Numbered from the stretch's first letter, positions 1-9,700 are shown. The stretch is DNA of 16,322 bases from DASPLH01 sp035627675 (GCA_035627675.1 DASPLH010000126.1:1-16322); one strand, 5' to 3'. The notes: generated from the sequence alone by a model not told the origin. Made by a program: numbers and translations.

Positions 1-1352
<1,352 letters not shown>

Positions 1353-1368
1353 CATTGCCGACATGAGA

Positions 1369-1397
1369 ACAAGGGGCGCATCCAATGCGCCCCTTGT
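1369..1397. terminator. Bidirectional hairpin between convergent glgP and msrQ
   Basis: A perfect 12-bp inverted repeat (ACAAGGGGCGCA, 5-base loop TCCAA, then the complement) lies 16 bp after the glgP stop and 19 bp after the msrQ stop. It sits between two converging genes and could end transcripts from both sides. The U-tracts are short on both strands (TTGTCTG on plus, TTGTTCT on minus), so its strength is uncertain. Confidence 0.75.
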
Positions 1398-1416
1398 CTG
1401 TGCGGAATAGCGCGAA

Positions 1417-2040
1417 TCAATCGGCTGCCGCCGCCGTTCGCTGCGCTCCGCGTCGCTCCAGCGCGGCGGCCAGAACGCGATATCCAAGCAGGAGTCCCAG
1501 CACGACGGCGAAAGTCGCCGGTTCGCTGATGTCTTTCTTCACCAGCCACAGGAAGTGAACAACTCCGGCGGCTGCGCTTGCGTAGATCAGCTTGTGCAAG
1601 GTCTGCCAGCGTTTCCCCAACCGCCGAATCGCCTTCTGCGTTGACGTGGCCGCCAGCGGAACCATCAGGACGAACGACAGCGTTCCCATGGTGATGAACG
1701 GGCGTTTTCCCACGTCCTTTACGATCGCCTGCGCGTCGAAGAACTGATCCAGCCACACGTAGGTCAGCATGTGCAGGCATCCATAGAAGAACGCGAACAG
1801 CCCGAGCATCCTCCTGTACTGCACAAGCCAGTACTGTCCCGTGAGCTTTCGCAGCGGAGTAACCGCGAGCGTGATCATCAGGAGCGCGAGTGTCCACCAG
1901 CCGGTCTGGTGCGTGATGCGCTCGATCGGGTTGGCGCCAAGTTGGCCCATGGCTCCACGCAGCAGGAGCCCAATGAGCGGCCACAAGGCAATCAGGAATA
2001 CGAGGGGCTTCAGGAGGCGGTTGCGGGTCTTGTTGTCCAT
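1417..2040 (-). CDS. msrQ: MsrQ, haem-binding membrane subunit of the MsrPQ methionine sulfoxide reductase
   Basis: A 207-residue inner-membrane haem b protein that passes electrons from the quinone pool or a flavin reductase to periplasmic MsrP. Six hydrophobic segments are visible (about residues 12-28, 47-62, 79-97, 115-133, 148-167 and 174-192), as in the ferric-reductase-like family. Histidines at 44, 90 (GCLHMLTY), 149 (TLHKLIYAS) and 162 (VVHFLW) fit the haem ligand pattern; in E. coli MsrQ the ligands are at nearly the same positions. The start is the ATG at 2038-2040, two bases after the msrP stop. The open frame continues upstream to 2586, but that stretch lies entirely inside msrP in another frame and is Arg/Gly rich. 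No good Shine-Dalgarno is seen, so translation is probably coupled to msrP. Length and order are typical of the family. Confidence 0.95.
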   Translation of the reverse strand: MDNKTRNRLLKPLVFLIALWPLIGLLLRGAMGQLGANPIERITHQTGWWTLALLMITLAVTPLRKLTGQYWLVQYRRMLGLFAFFYGCLHMLTYVWLDQFFDAQAIVKDVGKRPFITMGTLSFVLMVPLAATSTQKAIRRLGKRWQTLHKLIYASAAAGVVHFLWLVKKDISEPATFAVVLGLLLGYRVLAAALERRGAQRTAAAAD

Positions 2041-2042
2041 TC

Positions 2043-3005
2043 TCAGAAGTTCTTTCGCAGGTCCATCCCCGAGTAGAGGCTCGCGACGTGGTCGCCGTAG
2101 CCGTTGAACATCAGCGTCGAGCGCTTGAAGAATTCGCCGATGCGCCGTTCCTTGGCCTGGCTCCAGCGCGGGTGATCGACCTCCGGGTTCACGTTCGAGT
2201 AGAAACCATACTCGTTTGGCGTGGCCTTGTTCCAGGCCGTCCTGGGCATGTCCTCGGTAAACCTGATCTTCACGATGGACTTCGCGCTCTTGAAGCCGTA
2301 CTTCCACGGAACGACGATTCGCACGGGAGCGCCGTTCTGGTTCGGGAGCGTTTCGCCATACAGGCCCACGGTCAGCAGCGTCAGCGGGTTCATCGCTTCG
2401 TCCAGCCGCAGCCCCTCCGTGTACGGCCACTCGAGCACGGCCCGCCGCTGTCCGGGCATTTCTTCCGGACGCATCACGCTCGTGAACTCGACGAACTTCG
2501 CCTTCGAGGTCGGCTGCACCCGGTCCACCAGCGCCTTCAGGGGGAAGCCGATCCACGGAATGATCATCGACCATCCCTCGACGCATCGCAGGCGGTAAAT
2601 GCGTTCCTCAAGCGGCGCAACCTTCAGCAACGAGTCGTAATCGAGCTTCTGCGGCTTCGCGACGTGCCCCTCTACCGACACCGTCCACGGCAGCGGCTTA
2701 AACGATTCCGACAGCTCTGCGGGACCCTCCTTGTCGGTCGAGAATTCGTAGAAGTTGTTGTAATGCGTTACGTCCTGCTGCGGCGTCAGCTTCTCGTTCG
2801 TGCTGTACCGGTTGTCCTTGTTGAACTGGAGCCGCGTTGCGGCCTCGACGTGCAGGTCTGGACTGAGCAGTTGCCGCAGCGTCTCTCCGCCGAGGGCGAG
2901 CGCACCCATCCCGGCAGCGGCGGCCAGAAACTTGCGCCGGCTCAGGTACAGCTCTTTCGGGGTCACTTCGGAATACGGGATATCAGCAGGTTTGCGGATT
3001 AGCAT
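2043..3005 (-). CDS. msrP: MsrP, Tat-exported molybdopterin methionine sulfoxide reductase
   Basis: A 320-residue periplasmic catalytic subunit that reduces methionine sulfoxide in oxidised envelope proteins. The N-terminus carries a twin-arginine signal, SRRKFLAAAAG, at residues 22-32 followed by a short hydrophobic stretch, which fits folded export with Mo-molybdopterin inserted in the cytoplasm. The sulfite-oxidase-type fold is recognised by YRLRCVEGWSMIIPW, in which Cys141 is the expected molybdenum ligand (the equivalent E. coli segment is RCVEAWSM). Further signatures are VPWKYGFKSAKSIVKI and, near the C-terminus, NGYGDHVASLY. The ATG at 3003-3005 has GAGGTGGG immediately upstream, a good although close ribosome-binding site. 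Its stop is 2 bp before msrQ, so the two form an operon. The membrane protein gene ending at 3090 lies 84 bp upstream on the same strand. Confidence 0.96.
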   Translation of the reverse strand: MLIRKPADIPYSEVTPKELYLSRRKFLAAAAGMGALALGGETLRQLLSPDLHVEAATRLQFNKDNRYSTNEKLTPQQDVTHYNNFYEFSTDKEGPAELSESFKPLPWTVSVEGHVAKPQKLDYDSLLKVAPLEERIYRLRCVEGWSMIIPWIGFPLKALVDRVQPTSKAKFVEFTSVMRPEEMPGQRRAVLEWPYTEGLRLDEAMNPLTLLTVGLYGETLPNQNGAPVRIVVPWKYGFKSAKSIVKIRFTEDMPRTAWNKATPNEYGFYSNVNPEVDHPRWSQAKERRIGEFFKRSTLMFNGYGDHVASLYSGMDLRKNF

Positions 3006-3089
3006 CCCACCTCGCCATGCAATCTGGGAACTGCTTTACAGAGACGCTGGGCGGGACGAAAAGTTGCGAAATATAGGGCGCTGACCGAG

Positions 3090-3563
3090 CTACGAAACGA
3101 CTTTGGGATCGCCGTGTTCGGGGCGTCGGCTGCTGCTCGGGTCCAGGGAAAAGGTCTCCGAGACATCGCCAAGGGTCGCCGTCATGCGTGCAACCGCATC
3201 CGCCACCATTTTGCCCGACGCCGCATCGCAGCGCGGCATCACGTAGATGAGCACCTGCATGGCATTCCGCAGGTCGTGGTTCAACCTGACTGCTGCTTCG
3301 TGTTCCGCCTGGATTCTCTGGAGAAGGACGTACACCAGAACGCTGGCGATGAGGCTCCAAAGTGCTATGGGTATGAAGAGCATCCACATCGGAGGAAGCG
3401 GCTTGTCGGGCAGGTGGCCGTGGAAGAGCCAGTCCATGCCAAGGCCGGCAAAGAACAGCAGCACTGCAACCAATACGGCTCCCACGACGGGTGGGAAGGC
3501 TGCGTATGGCTGGAGTTGTCTGACCATGAACGTAGAGATGCATGCTCGTGCTTCCTCGTCCAT
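3090..3563 (-). CDS. Small two-TM membrane protein with a histidine-kinase-like H-box and no ATPase domain
   Basis: I do not recognise a named family. The 157-residue product has two hydrophobic segments (about 23-46 and 58-81) with a short Gly/Pro-rich loop between them, then a charged linker and a helical C-terminal part containing RLNHDLRNAMQVL (His96). This resembles the phospho-accepting H-box of histidine-kinase DHp domains (HDLRNPL type), followed by enough helix for the second arm of a hairpin. There is no N-box, G-box or catalytic ATPase domain before the stop. The start chosen is the ATG at 3561-3563, with AGGGA 8 bases upstream. An in-frame TTG at 3635 would overlap the end of the aminopeptidase gene and adds a polar stretch with no clear role. 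The gene lies 58 bp downstream of the M18 gene and 84 bp upstream of msrP, so co-transcription with either is possible. That it is a real gene is likely; any phosphorelay role is inference. Confidence 0.7.
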   Translation of the reverse strand: MDEEARACISTFMVRQLQPYAAFPPVVGAVLVAVLLFFAGLGMDWLFHGHLPDKPLPPMWMLFIPIALWSLIASVLVYVLLQRIQAEHEAAVRLNHDLRNAMQVLIYVMPRCDAASGKMVADAVARMTATLGDVSETFSLDPSSSRRPEHGDPKVVS

Positions 3564-3621
3564 GATTTTTGTCCCTAGACGAACTTTATTGCTGCTATTG
3601 CTCAAGAACTCACCCCTCGAC

Positions 3622-5082
3622 TCATCTCTTCTCAACCTGCTCGCCAGCCGTGGTCCTGTCCCACGCGAAAAACTCGCTCATGAACCGGTAGAAGTACCAG
3701 ACGTCAACCTTTGACGATACCTCGTAAGGCGAGTGCATCGACAGCAGCGGCACTCCGAAGTCGATCACGTCGATGTCGCGCACGCTGAAGAACCCGCCGA
3801 TCGTCCCGCCTCCGCCGACGCCCACGCGAGGCGTCTGCGTCTGCCACGGAATCCCGGCGCGGTCGAGCAAGCCGCGCATCCTCGCCGTTACTTCCGGCGG
3901 AGGATCGAAGGCTCCTCCGTACATCTTGATCGTCGGCCCATAACCGACACGCGCGGCATTGGACGCCTCGCTCGTCGTTTCGCCGAAGATGGGGTTGAGC
4001 CCGTCATTCGCGTCTGCCGAGATCATCACGGAGTTTCGCAGCGCGGCCCGCAGGCCTGCATCGGCGCCGTCGCGTGGATTCTGGGCGGCTATCATTCGCG
4101 CCAGCACGGTAAAGAATGCTTCTGTCCGCGCGCCCGTCGTGTTCCCCGAGCCGGCCTCTTCCAGGTTGGTCAGGTACGCCACAGCCGTGAACCGCGGCAC
4201 CGCCCGGGCTTCCATCAGCGCGCGCACAGCGCAGAACGCCGACAGCCGGTCATCCTGCCCATAGCCGCCAATCAAGCCGCGATCGACACCGACGTCAGCC
4301 GGTTGCGACGCCGGAACCAGGAGCAGCTCCGCACCCACCAGGTCTTCTTCGCGAATCTTGTACGTTGCGGTCAGTGTCTGGACAACCTGTCCCACCACGC
4401 CGCCGTGTTCGGCCGGAACCGAACCAGCGACCGGGTTCAGTTCTTCTCCCTTGAGCACTTCCTCGTACTTGCGGTCCCGCAGCGGACGGTCCGAGTGCGG
4501 CGCGTTGTCCGGGATCACGAAGACGGGCTCGCCCGTCTTGAGGCCGATCGATACGTCGATGTTGCGGCCGTCGCTCGTGCTGATCCTCCCGACGAGAGCC
4601 AGCGGGATATTCGCCCACTGGTACTCCTTGATCCCGCCGTAGTAGATGGTCTTGAACAGGGCGATCCCGCCGCGCCCAATCACCGGGCGAGCCTTCAGCT
4701 TGATGTGCGGGGAATCGTGATGCGCTCCGACGATGTTCAGCCCGGCAGTAATCGGCTCCTGCCCCACGATGAACAGCGCGATCGAGCGGTCGCGATTGTT
4801 TACGAACAGGCGTGCGCCCGGCTTGACCTGCGCCGGGGCGGTGAACTCCGCGAAGCCCGCGGCACGCGCCTGCCGGATCATCTCGGCCGTGGAAGCCAGC
4901 GCGCTGCGAGCGCCCCCGATGTAGGCCTTGTAATCCGCGGCAAACTGCTCTACGCGCGCGCGGTCCGAGGCCGGCAGTGTCTGCCAGCCGGACCGCTTCG
5001 TCTCCCACACGGAGCCGCCCTGCGCAAATGCACATCCGGCCAATAGCGTTACGCAAACAACGGAACGAAGAGAAAGGAACAT
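3622..5082 (-). CDS. M18-family aminopeptidase with N-terminal export signal
   Basis: A 486-residue zinc aminopeptidase of the M18 (aspartyl aminopeptidase/ApeI) family, which removes N-terminal residues from peptides and forms large assemblies. The expected dinuclear metal site residues are all visible: GAHHDSP (His121, Asp123), GQDDRLSAF (Asp277/278), NLEEAGSG (Glu308, Glu309), ISADAND (Asp357) and LSMHSPYEV (His450). The DVWYFYRFMSEFF ending is also typical. The first 20 residues (MFLSLRSVVCVTLLAGCAFA) form a signal sequence. LLAGC would fit a lipobox with Cys17, while AFA-Q would fit signal peptidase I cleavage. M18 enzymes are usually cytoplasmic or vacuolar, so export is unusual. There is no clear Shine-Dalgarno before the ATG at 5080-5082. 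A TACAAT hexamer lies only 11 bases upstream, which would give a nearly leaderless mRNA. Exact substrate preference is unknown. Confidence 0.92.
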   Translation of the reverse strand: MFLSLRSVVCVTLLAGCAFAQGGSVWETKRSGWQTLPASDRARVEQFAADYKAYIGGARSALASTAEMIRQARAAGFAEFTAPAQVKPGARLFVNNRDRSIALFIVGQEPITAGLNIVGAHHDSPHIKLKARPVIGRGGIALFKTIYYGGIKEYQWANIPLALVGRISTSDGRNIDVSIGLKTGEPVFVIPDNAPHSDRPLRDRKYEEVLKGEELNPVAGSVPAEHGGVVGQVVQTLTATYKIREEDLVGAELLLVPASQPADVGVDRGLIGGYGQDDRLSAFCAVRALMEARAVPRFTAVAYLTNLEEAGSGNTTGARTEAFFTVLARMIAAQNPRDGADAGLRAALRNSVMISADANDGLNPIFGETTSEASNAARVGYGPTIKMYGGAFDPPPEVTARMRGLLDRAGIPWQTQTPRVGVGGGGTIGGFFSVRDIDVIDFGVPLLSMHSPYEVSSKVDVWYFYRFMSEFFAWDRTTAGEQVEKR

Positions 5083-5093
5083 AGAGTCCGGTG

Positions 5094-5099
5094 ATTGTA
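5094..5099 (-). promoter_or_regulatory. Candidate -10 box for the M18 aminopeptidase gene
   Basis: On the minus strand the hexamer TACAAT stands 11 bases before the start codon. No convincing -35 is seen (CCGACA lies 15 bases further upstream). If used, the transcript would begin within a few bases of the ATG, which agrees with the absence of a ribosome-binding site. This is a weak call from one hexamer. Confidence 0.3.
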
Positions 5100-5152
5100 C
5101 CAGTGTGGATATCTTGTCGGGTTAGCCGCCTAGCGATGCGGGATCACAAGTG

Positions 5153-5186
5153 TTGTCATCGGGAGGGTCCGTCCGCGCCGAATCTT
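5153..5186. repeat. Intergenic direct repeat, copy A (34 bp)
   Basis: This copy begins TTGTCAT and ends with CCGTCCGCGCCGAATCTT. It matches copy B at 5306-5339 with four mismatches over 34 bases, and the last 18 bases are identical. It lies in the gap between ispG and the M18 gene. Copy A also supplies the left arm of the hairpin at 5165-5206. It may be a member of a dispersed intergenic repeat family, but other copies cannot be checked within this window. Confidence 0.8.
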
Positions 5187-5206
5187 TTGCGCGGACGATT
5201 GGACCC
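5165..5206. other. Long interrupted hairpin in the ispG/M18 gap
   Basis: GGGTCC followed directly by GTCCGCGC (5165-5178) can pair with GCGCGGAC (5189-5196), a 4-base bulge GATT, and GGACCC (5201-5206). This gives a 14-bp stem with a 10-base loop. A second small inverted repeat, CCCGAT/ATCGGG (5204-5209 and 5216-5221), overlaps its foot, so the two could be alternatives. No U-tract follows on either strand, so it is not a standard intrinsic terminator. Its function is unknown. Confidence 0.65.
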
Positions 5207-5270
5207 GATACCTGGATCGGGCGCGGGCGCGCTTCCTTATTGACGTTTCGAGAGACGATTCGACAACAAC

Positions 5271-5296
5271 AAAAAAGCTCCGGCGTCAGCCGGAGC
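5271..5296 (-). terminator. Intrinsic terminator of ispG
   Basis: On the minus strand, GCTCCGGC, loop TGAC, then GCCGGAGC forms a perfect 8-bp stem and is followed at once by six T residues and GTTGTTG. It lies 58 bp downstream of the ispG stop. This is a textbook Rho-independent terminator and separates ispG from the M18 aminopeptidase gene. Confidence 0.9.
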
Positions 5297-5305
5297 CAAA
5301 GAAAC

Positions 5306-5339
5306 TTGTCATGTTGAGGGACCGTCCGCGCCGAATCTT
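5306..5339. repeat. Intergenic direct repeat, copy B (34 bp)
   Basis: Second copy of the repeat at 5153-5186, offset by 153 bp. It lies between the ispG stop codon and the ispG terminator, so it would be transcribed in the ispG 3' untranslated region. Unlike copy A, it has no partner arm with which to form the long hairpin. Confidence 0.8.
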
Positions 5340-5354
5340 CACGCGCCTTCGCGC

Positions 5355-6596
5355 CTACGCGTTTGCCGTTTCGGCGGATTTCTTCGCGTACTTCGATTCG
5401 ACGTAGCCGTTGAGGATCGCCGTGAACTCTTCGACGATTTTGTCGCCCTTCAGGGTGGTCACCAGTCGCCCATCGACAAAAACCGGAGCCTTGGGTTCCT
5501 CGAACGTGCCGGGCAGCGAGATGCCGATATTGGCGTGCTTCGATTCTCCCGGCCCGTTGACCACGCAACCCATGACGGCGAGTTTCAGTTCCTCTACGCC
5601 TTCGTACTGCGCGCGCCACACGGGCATCTTTTCGCGAAGGTAGCCTTGGATCTGCTGCGCGAGCTCCTGGAAGAACGTCGATGTCGTGCGCCCGCAGCCC
5701 GGACAGGCCGTGACCTGCGGGAAGAAGCTGCGGATTCCGAGCGACTGGAGCACCTGCTGCGCCACCAGCACTTCTTCCGTGCGGTCTCCGCCCGGAGCCG
5801 GCGTGAGCGAGACGCGGATCGTGTCGCCGATCCCTTCCTGCAACAGGATGGCAAGCCCCGCCGTGCTGCTGACGACGCCCTTGTTTCCCATGCCGGCCTC
5901 GGTCAGCCCGAGGTGCAGCGGGTACATGCAGCGCGACGCAAGGTTGCGATAGACGTCCACGAGGTCCTGAACGTTGCTGACCTTCGCGCTGATCAGGATG
6001 TGATCGCCCGGCAACCCGTAGGCTTCCGCCAGCTCCGCCGAACGCAGCGCGCTGACCACCATGGCTTCCATCATGACGTCGCGGGCTTCGAGCGGTTCCG
6101 CCAGCCGCGAGTTCTCGTCCATCATGCGGGTCAGCAGCTGCTGGTCGAGCGAACCCCAGTTCACGCCGATGCGCACCGGGCGGTCGTTATCGATTGCCAC
6201 CTGGATCATGGTGCGGAAGTTGTCGTCGTCCTTGCGGCCGATCGAGACGTTGCCGGGATTGATGCGGTACTTTGCCAGTGCCTGCGCGCAGGCGGGGTAC
6301 TTCCGCAGCAGCAGGTGCCCGTTGTAGTGGAAGTCGCCGACGATCGGCACCGTCACACCCTGGCCGGCGAGCTGCTTCACGATCTCCGGCACGGCCTGGG
6401 CCGCGGCATCGTTGTTCACCGTGACGCGCACCACTTCCGAACCGGCGCGAGCCAGGTCAGCAACCTGCTTGACCGTGGAGGCGACGTCCGCCGTGTCGGT
6501 GTTGGTCATCGACTGCACCATCACGGGCGCGTCGCTGCCGACCCGCACGGGGCCGATCTTCGCCAGATATGTCTTTCTACGCTTGGAGATTGCCAT
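5355..6596 (-). CDS. ispG: IspG, 4-hydroxy-3-methylbut-2-en-1-yl diphosphate synthase
   Basis: A 413-residue iron-sulfur enzyme of the MEP isoprenoid pathway. It converts methylerythritol cyclodiphosphate to HMBPP in the cytoplasm. The N-terminal TIM-barrel part carries VQSMTNTDTADV and the segments GDFHYN and INPGN. The C-terminal domain carries the [4Fe-4S] ligands CPGCG (Cys298, Cys301) and MGCVVNGPGE (Cys344), with Glu351 as the expected fourth ligand. Residues are in the usual order and the length is normal for the short bacterial form. The ATG at 6594-6596 starts at the conserved beginning of the protein; upstream there is no strong Shine-Dalgarno. The gene is followed by its own terminator. 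It is preceded by a 183-bp gap that holds an 8-bp tandem repeat, and the histidine kinase gene lies beyond that on the same strand. The identification is secure. Confidence 0.98.
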   Translation of the reverse strand: MAISKRRKTYLAKIGPVRVGSDAPVMVQSMTNTDTADVASTVKQVADLARAGSEVVRVTVNNDAAAQAVPEIVKQLAGQGVTVPIVGDFHYNGHLLLRKYPACAQALAKYRINPGNVSIGRKDDDNFRTMIQVAIDNDRPVRIGVNWGSLDQQLLTRMMDENSRLAEPLEARDVMMEAMVVSALRSAELAEAYGLPGDHILISAKVSNVQDLVDVYRNLASRCMYPLHLGLTEAGMGNKGVVSSTAGLAILLQEGIGDTIRVSLTPAPGGDRTEEVLVAQQVLQSLGIRSFFPQVTACPGCGRTTSTFFQELAQQIQGYLREKMPVWRAQYEGVEELKLAVMGCVVNGPGESKHANIGISLPGTFEEPKAPVFVDGRLVTTLKGDKIVEEFTAILNGYVESKYAKKSAETANA

Positions 6597-6622
6597 GGCG
6601 GGAACTGCTCAAGTTTAGCACG

Positions 6623-6654
6623 CTAAGCTGCTGAGCTACTGAGCTACTAAGCTG
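6623..6654. repeat. Four tandem copies of an 8-bp unit (CTRAGCTR)
   Basis: CTAAGCTG, CTGAGCTA, CTGAGCTA and CTAAGCTG follow one another without a gap, ending 26 bp upstream of the ispG start codon. Each unit contains the palindrome AGCT. The array lies where an ispG promoter or leader would be. The rest of the gap to the kinase stop (6655-6779) holds only a 6-bp hairpin (CCTTCG/CGAAGG at 6678-6695) and no gene. Confidence 0.85.
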
Positions 6655-6779
6655 CCGGCGCCATGACTGGTGGCCCACCTTCGCGGAGCCGAAGGCGGCG
6701 CGTTCCAGGCAAGAAGTGTGAAGCGGAGCGGAGAAGGATGGAGCGCCCGGCGCCTGGGAACCTCAGCGCCTTCCTGCGC

Positions 6780-9700
6780 TTACGCTTTGGCCGCGAGAGC
6801 CTGCGCGCCGCCGTCGATCACCTCGCGCACCTTGCGGATCAGCGCCGCGGGAGTGAACGGTTTCTGAAGGAAAGCCGTGCCGGGCTCCAGCACGCCATGA
6901 TGCACGATGGCCTCTTCCGTGTAGCCGGAGATGAACAGCACGCGCATGTCCTGCCGCGTGGCGCAAATCTGCTTGGCAATCTCGCGTCCGGACATGTGTG
7001 CCAGCACCACGTCGCTCAGCAGCAGGTCGATCTTCCCCTGATGCCGATCGGCCATGGCCATTGCCTCGGCCCCGTCATGCGTCTCGAGCACGTTATATCC
7101 CTGGCGCTGGAGGATGTCGCGAACCAGGGCGCGCACGCCGTCCTCGTCTTCGATCAACAGAATGGTCTCGGTGCCGGAGTAGGCCTGCGCGCTCGGAGGC
7201 GTGGCGACCTTGCTGGCGTCCGTAACGGTGCCGGCAACGACCGGGAGATAGATCTTGAAGCAGGTGCCCTTGCCGACTTCGCTGTAGCAGGAAATGTGTC
7301 CGCCGCTTTGTTGCACGATGCCGTACACGGTCGAGAGACCGAGCCCCGTGCCCTTGCCCGGGTCCTTCGTTGTGAAGAACGGCTCGAAGATGCGCGAGCG
7401 GACTTCGGGTTCCATGCCGATGCCGGTATCGCTCACCGCCAGCATGGCGTACTGTCCGGCCTGCTGCATTTGGCGGTCGCGCGTATAGCTGCTGTCGAGC
7501 TCGACCGTGCGAGTCTCGACCGTGAGGCGGCCCCCGGTCGGCATCGCGTCACGCGCGTTTACCGCCAGGTTCATCAGGACCTGTTCGATCTGTCCGGGAT
7601 CGGCCTTCACGCTGCCGAGATGCGGATCGAGCGACGTGTGCAGCTCGACGTCATCGCCCAGCAGGCGCCGCACCATGCGATCCATGTTGTTGACCACCTG
7701 GTTGAGGTCCAGCAGGCGTGGCTCGAGTACCTGCCGCCGGCTGAACGCCAGCAGCTGCCGGGTCAAGGCCGCCGCCCGGTCCGCCGCGCGCCGGATTTCA
7801 TCGACTTCGTTGCGCAGCCGGTCTCCCGGACGCAGCTCGTTCAGCATCAGGTCGCTGTAACCCTTGATGACCGTAAGCAGGTTGTTGAAGTCGTGCGCCA
7901 CGCCGCCGGCAAGCCTTCCGACGGCTTCCATCTTCTGCGAGTGCCGCAGCTGGTCTTCGAGCAGTCGCCGTTCCGTCACGTCTTCGGCGATCATCTCGAA
8001 GCTCGGCGGCTCGTTGGCGTAGCGCAGTCCTCCGCGGCCGCTGAGGCGAACGGTGATCACCCGCCCATCCTTGCGCTTCCACTGCGCCTCCACGCCCTTG
8101 ATGGTGCGGTCTTCGCCGATCTCCTCCAGCAGGCGGGCTCTCTGGGCCGGCTCCGCGTAGATGTCCCTGGCGAGATCCACGGCCAGCAGTTGCTCGGCAG
8201 AATCGTATCCCAGCATTTGCACCAGCGCGGGGTTCACGTCGAGGAACTTCCCGTCGATGCTGCTGCGGTACAGTCCGTAGATCGCGCTCTGCACCTGCGA
8301 GCGGTACCGGGCCTCGCTCTGCGCGAGCGCATCCTGGGCATGGCGGCTCTCGATAGCGCGGGCGACATGGTGCGAAACGAAGGTCAGGATGTCCCGCTCG
8401 ATGATGCCGTAGCGGATGTTCTCCGAGTAGCTTTGCACGGCCAGCACGCCGAAGGTCTTATCTCCGCTCTTGAGCGGCACGCCGAGCCAGTCGATCGACG
8501 GAGCGCCCTTGGACACCACCTCGCCGCTTGCGACAAGGTCCTCGAAGCGCTCCGGATCGGCGAACAGCGGCATCCCCGTGCGAAGCACGTAGTCGGTCAA
8601 CCCGCGGCTGCGTTCCATGGGGGGCGGCGGCGCCGGATCTTCTTCGTCCACGAAATAAGGGAACTCGATCAACTCGTGCTCTTCGTCCAGCAGCGCGATA
8701 TAGAAGTTGTGCGCGTACATCAACTGGCCGACGATTTCGTGGATTCCCTTGTAGAGCTCCGGCAATTCGAGGTTGCCGTTGGCCAGCGCCGTGATGCGAT
8801 ACAGCGCGGACTGCATCTGTTCGGCGCGCTTGCGGTCGGTGATGTCGAACGCCGTTCCGAGTGTCGCAATCTCTCCGCCAAAGACGATCGGGGAGGCGCT
8901 GTAATCGACCCAGCGCAACTCGCCCGAGCGCGTCACCACGCGGAACTCGAACCTCGGAGACAGGTCGTGCCCTTGGGCGCGCAGATCCGCCCGCTCGATC
9001 ATCACCAGCCGGTCTTCTTCGTAAACGATGTCATAGGCGTTCATCGACATCAGTTCTTCGCGCGTGTATCCGGTGATGAGTTCGGTCGCCCGGTTCACGT
9101 ACAGCAGCCGCGTTCCGGCGATGATGTAGATCGCCGAGGCTGCCGTGTCCGCCACGGCGCGGAACTTCGCTTCGCTCTCGACCACGGCCCGCTCCGCATT
9201 CCTGCGATCGATGAACTGCCCGATCTGCGTGCCGATATCGGTCAACGCCTTCAGCATCTGGAAGTCCGGCGGACGCGTCGTTCGGCTGAGCACCTCGAAA
9301 ACCATGGTCACGCCGGCGGCCACTCGGATCGGGAACGCGAACAGGGAATTCGTCTGCTGGCGGCAGCCGTTCGGCCCCTCGCACGGCGTGTGGCTCGTGT
9401 CGGCGATCCATACGGCCTCGCCGCTGTTCCCGACCTCTCCCACCACCGGGCACCGGGCACGGTCGCCGGTCCAGTGCTTCAGCGGAGCAAGCCCCGCGGC
9501 GTGCCATGCGCCTGTGCATTCCAGCTCGTCGCCAATGTTCCAGCAACGCGCGTAGTCCCATCCGAGCGTGACGGCGATGGTCTCCAGCAACTTGCCCTTC
9601 GCCTCTTGCAGAGTGGACGACTCGGAAAGGATTCGCGTCGTCGCGAACTGTACCTCCCGGGCGCGATCGGCGCGGCGGTTCTGGGAGATGTCGCGGTAGA

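Noticed and set aside
2041..2586. N-terminal extension of msrQ to 389 residues
   Set aside because: The extension lies in another frame of msrP and reads as Arg/Gly/Ala-rich nonsense. The MsrQ family starts at the ATG at 2040 and is about 200 residues long.
3733..5046. Long plus-strand open frame opposite the M18 aminopeptidase
   Set aside because: Arg/His-rich translation with no family signature; the opposite strand has every M18 metal-site motif.
5122..5619. Minus-strand frame of 165 codons covering the ispG/M18 gap
   Set aside because: Begins as an out-of-frame shadow of ispG and reads through the terminator and the repeat island; Arg-rich with no domain.
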